This document shows positions 63,799 to 64,000 of a stretch of DNA of 64,000 bases, in pieces. The notes beneath the pieces were generated by a model, which saw only the letters and a program-made list of their open reading frames with translations, was not told the origin of the DNA and did not search any database. Position 1 is the stretch's first letter. The number at the start of each line of letters is the position of its first letter. The stretch lies in NCBI RefSeq assembly GCF_027595985.1, contig NC_073313.1, forward strand, positions 86,410,899 through 86,474,898, read 5' to 3'. The translations under genes were made by a program, and so were the position numbers. The stretch is from Sorex araneus (taxonomy: Eukaryota; Chordata; Mammalia; Eulipotyphla; Soricidae).

Positions 63799-63885
63799 AG
63801 ATTATGATGCTAAAATCTCAGGGCTGGAACAAATGGAGACGCTACTAGTACCCGCTTGAGCAAATCGATGATTAATGGCATGACA
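63799..63885 (+). mobile_element. Second SINE family, 3' end
   Basis: 'gctaaaatctcagggctgg' to 'gcatgacagtgcta' begins almost at the H3 stop codon and matches 26880-27195. Confidence 0.7.
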
Positions 63886-64000
63886 GTGCTATCTAAGCAC
63901 ACAAGACTCAACCTTTAACAACATGTCAGTAATCTCTTATATAAAGGATTAATGCCTGCTGGGTGAAATATAACAATCTTCACAAACTTTCCTCTAAGTA
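63886..64000 (+). repeat. Unclassified repeat also at 21742-21850
   Basis: About 110 bp collinear with 21742-21850, with an estimated four in five bases shared. Cut by the window edge. Confidence 0.6.

Overview
The window is mammalian nuclear DNA and most likely comes from a shrew (Soricidae, probably Sorex). The basis is an abundant tRNA-derived SINE of about 165 bp that matches my memory of the shrew SOR family, with well over 80 full or partial copies on both strands. Introns, L1 elements and CpG islands confirm a mammal. No bacterial or viral gene cluster is present. The species call rests on recognising the SINE, not on a database search.

The one protein-coding gene I can support is SLC25A14 (mitochondrial carrier BMCP1/UCP5, X-linked in placental mammals), on the minus strand. 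Seven coding exons with consensus splice sites lie at 34934-35008, 27328-27421, 22587-22734, 11568-11662, 8201-8286, 3224-3319 and 689-813. Together they give codons 1 to 240 of a protein of about 325 residues. All exon phases agree and there is no frameshift or internal stop. The remaining 3' exons lie beyond the left edge. The first exon and a TATA-less CpG-island promoter with ETS, YY1 and NRF1 motifs lie at about 35310-35770.

From 36 kb to the right end there is no recognisable coding gene. This part holds a second CpG island (46430-47760) without an assigned gene, two related LTR-type elements in opposite orientation (45060-45640 minus, 60440-61620 plus), several L1 copies, a 5'-truncated L1 with an intact ORF2 C-terminal half and an 18-bp target-site duplication (56195-58570), a histone H3 processed pseudogene (63480-63798) and an HMGN2-like retrocopy fused directly to an L1 3' end (52797-53590).

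Retrotransposition dominates the landscape. Several insertions are nested and can be ordered in time. An old L1 (15600-20128) took a SINE, whose tail then took a younger L1 3' fragment. A SINE at 40614-41268 is split by a composite GC-rich-head/L1-tail element with a perfect 16-bp duplication.

The most unusual structures are a nearly identical inverted repeat of about 0.75 kb in intron 3-2 of SLC25A14 (23548-24306 and 25134-25872), the composite retroelement family, the HMGN/L1 chimera, a perfect 23-bp hairpin (37302-37351), a 15-bp palindrome with a 58-bp tandem duplication (42185-42295) and an exact 180-bp tandem duplication of a SINE with its target site. I found no previously undescribed protein system.
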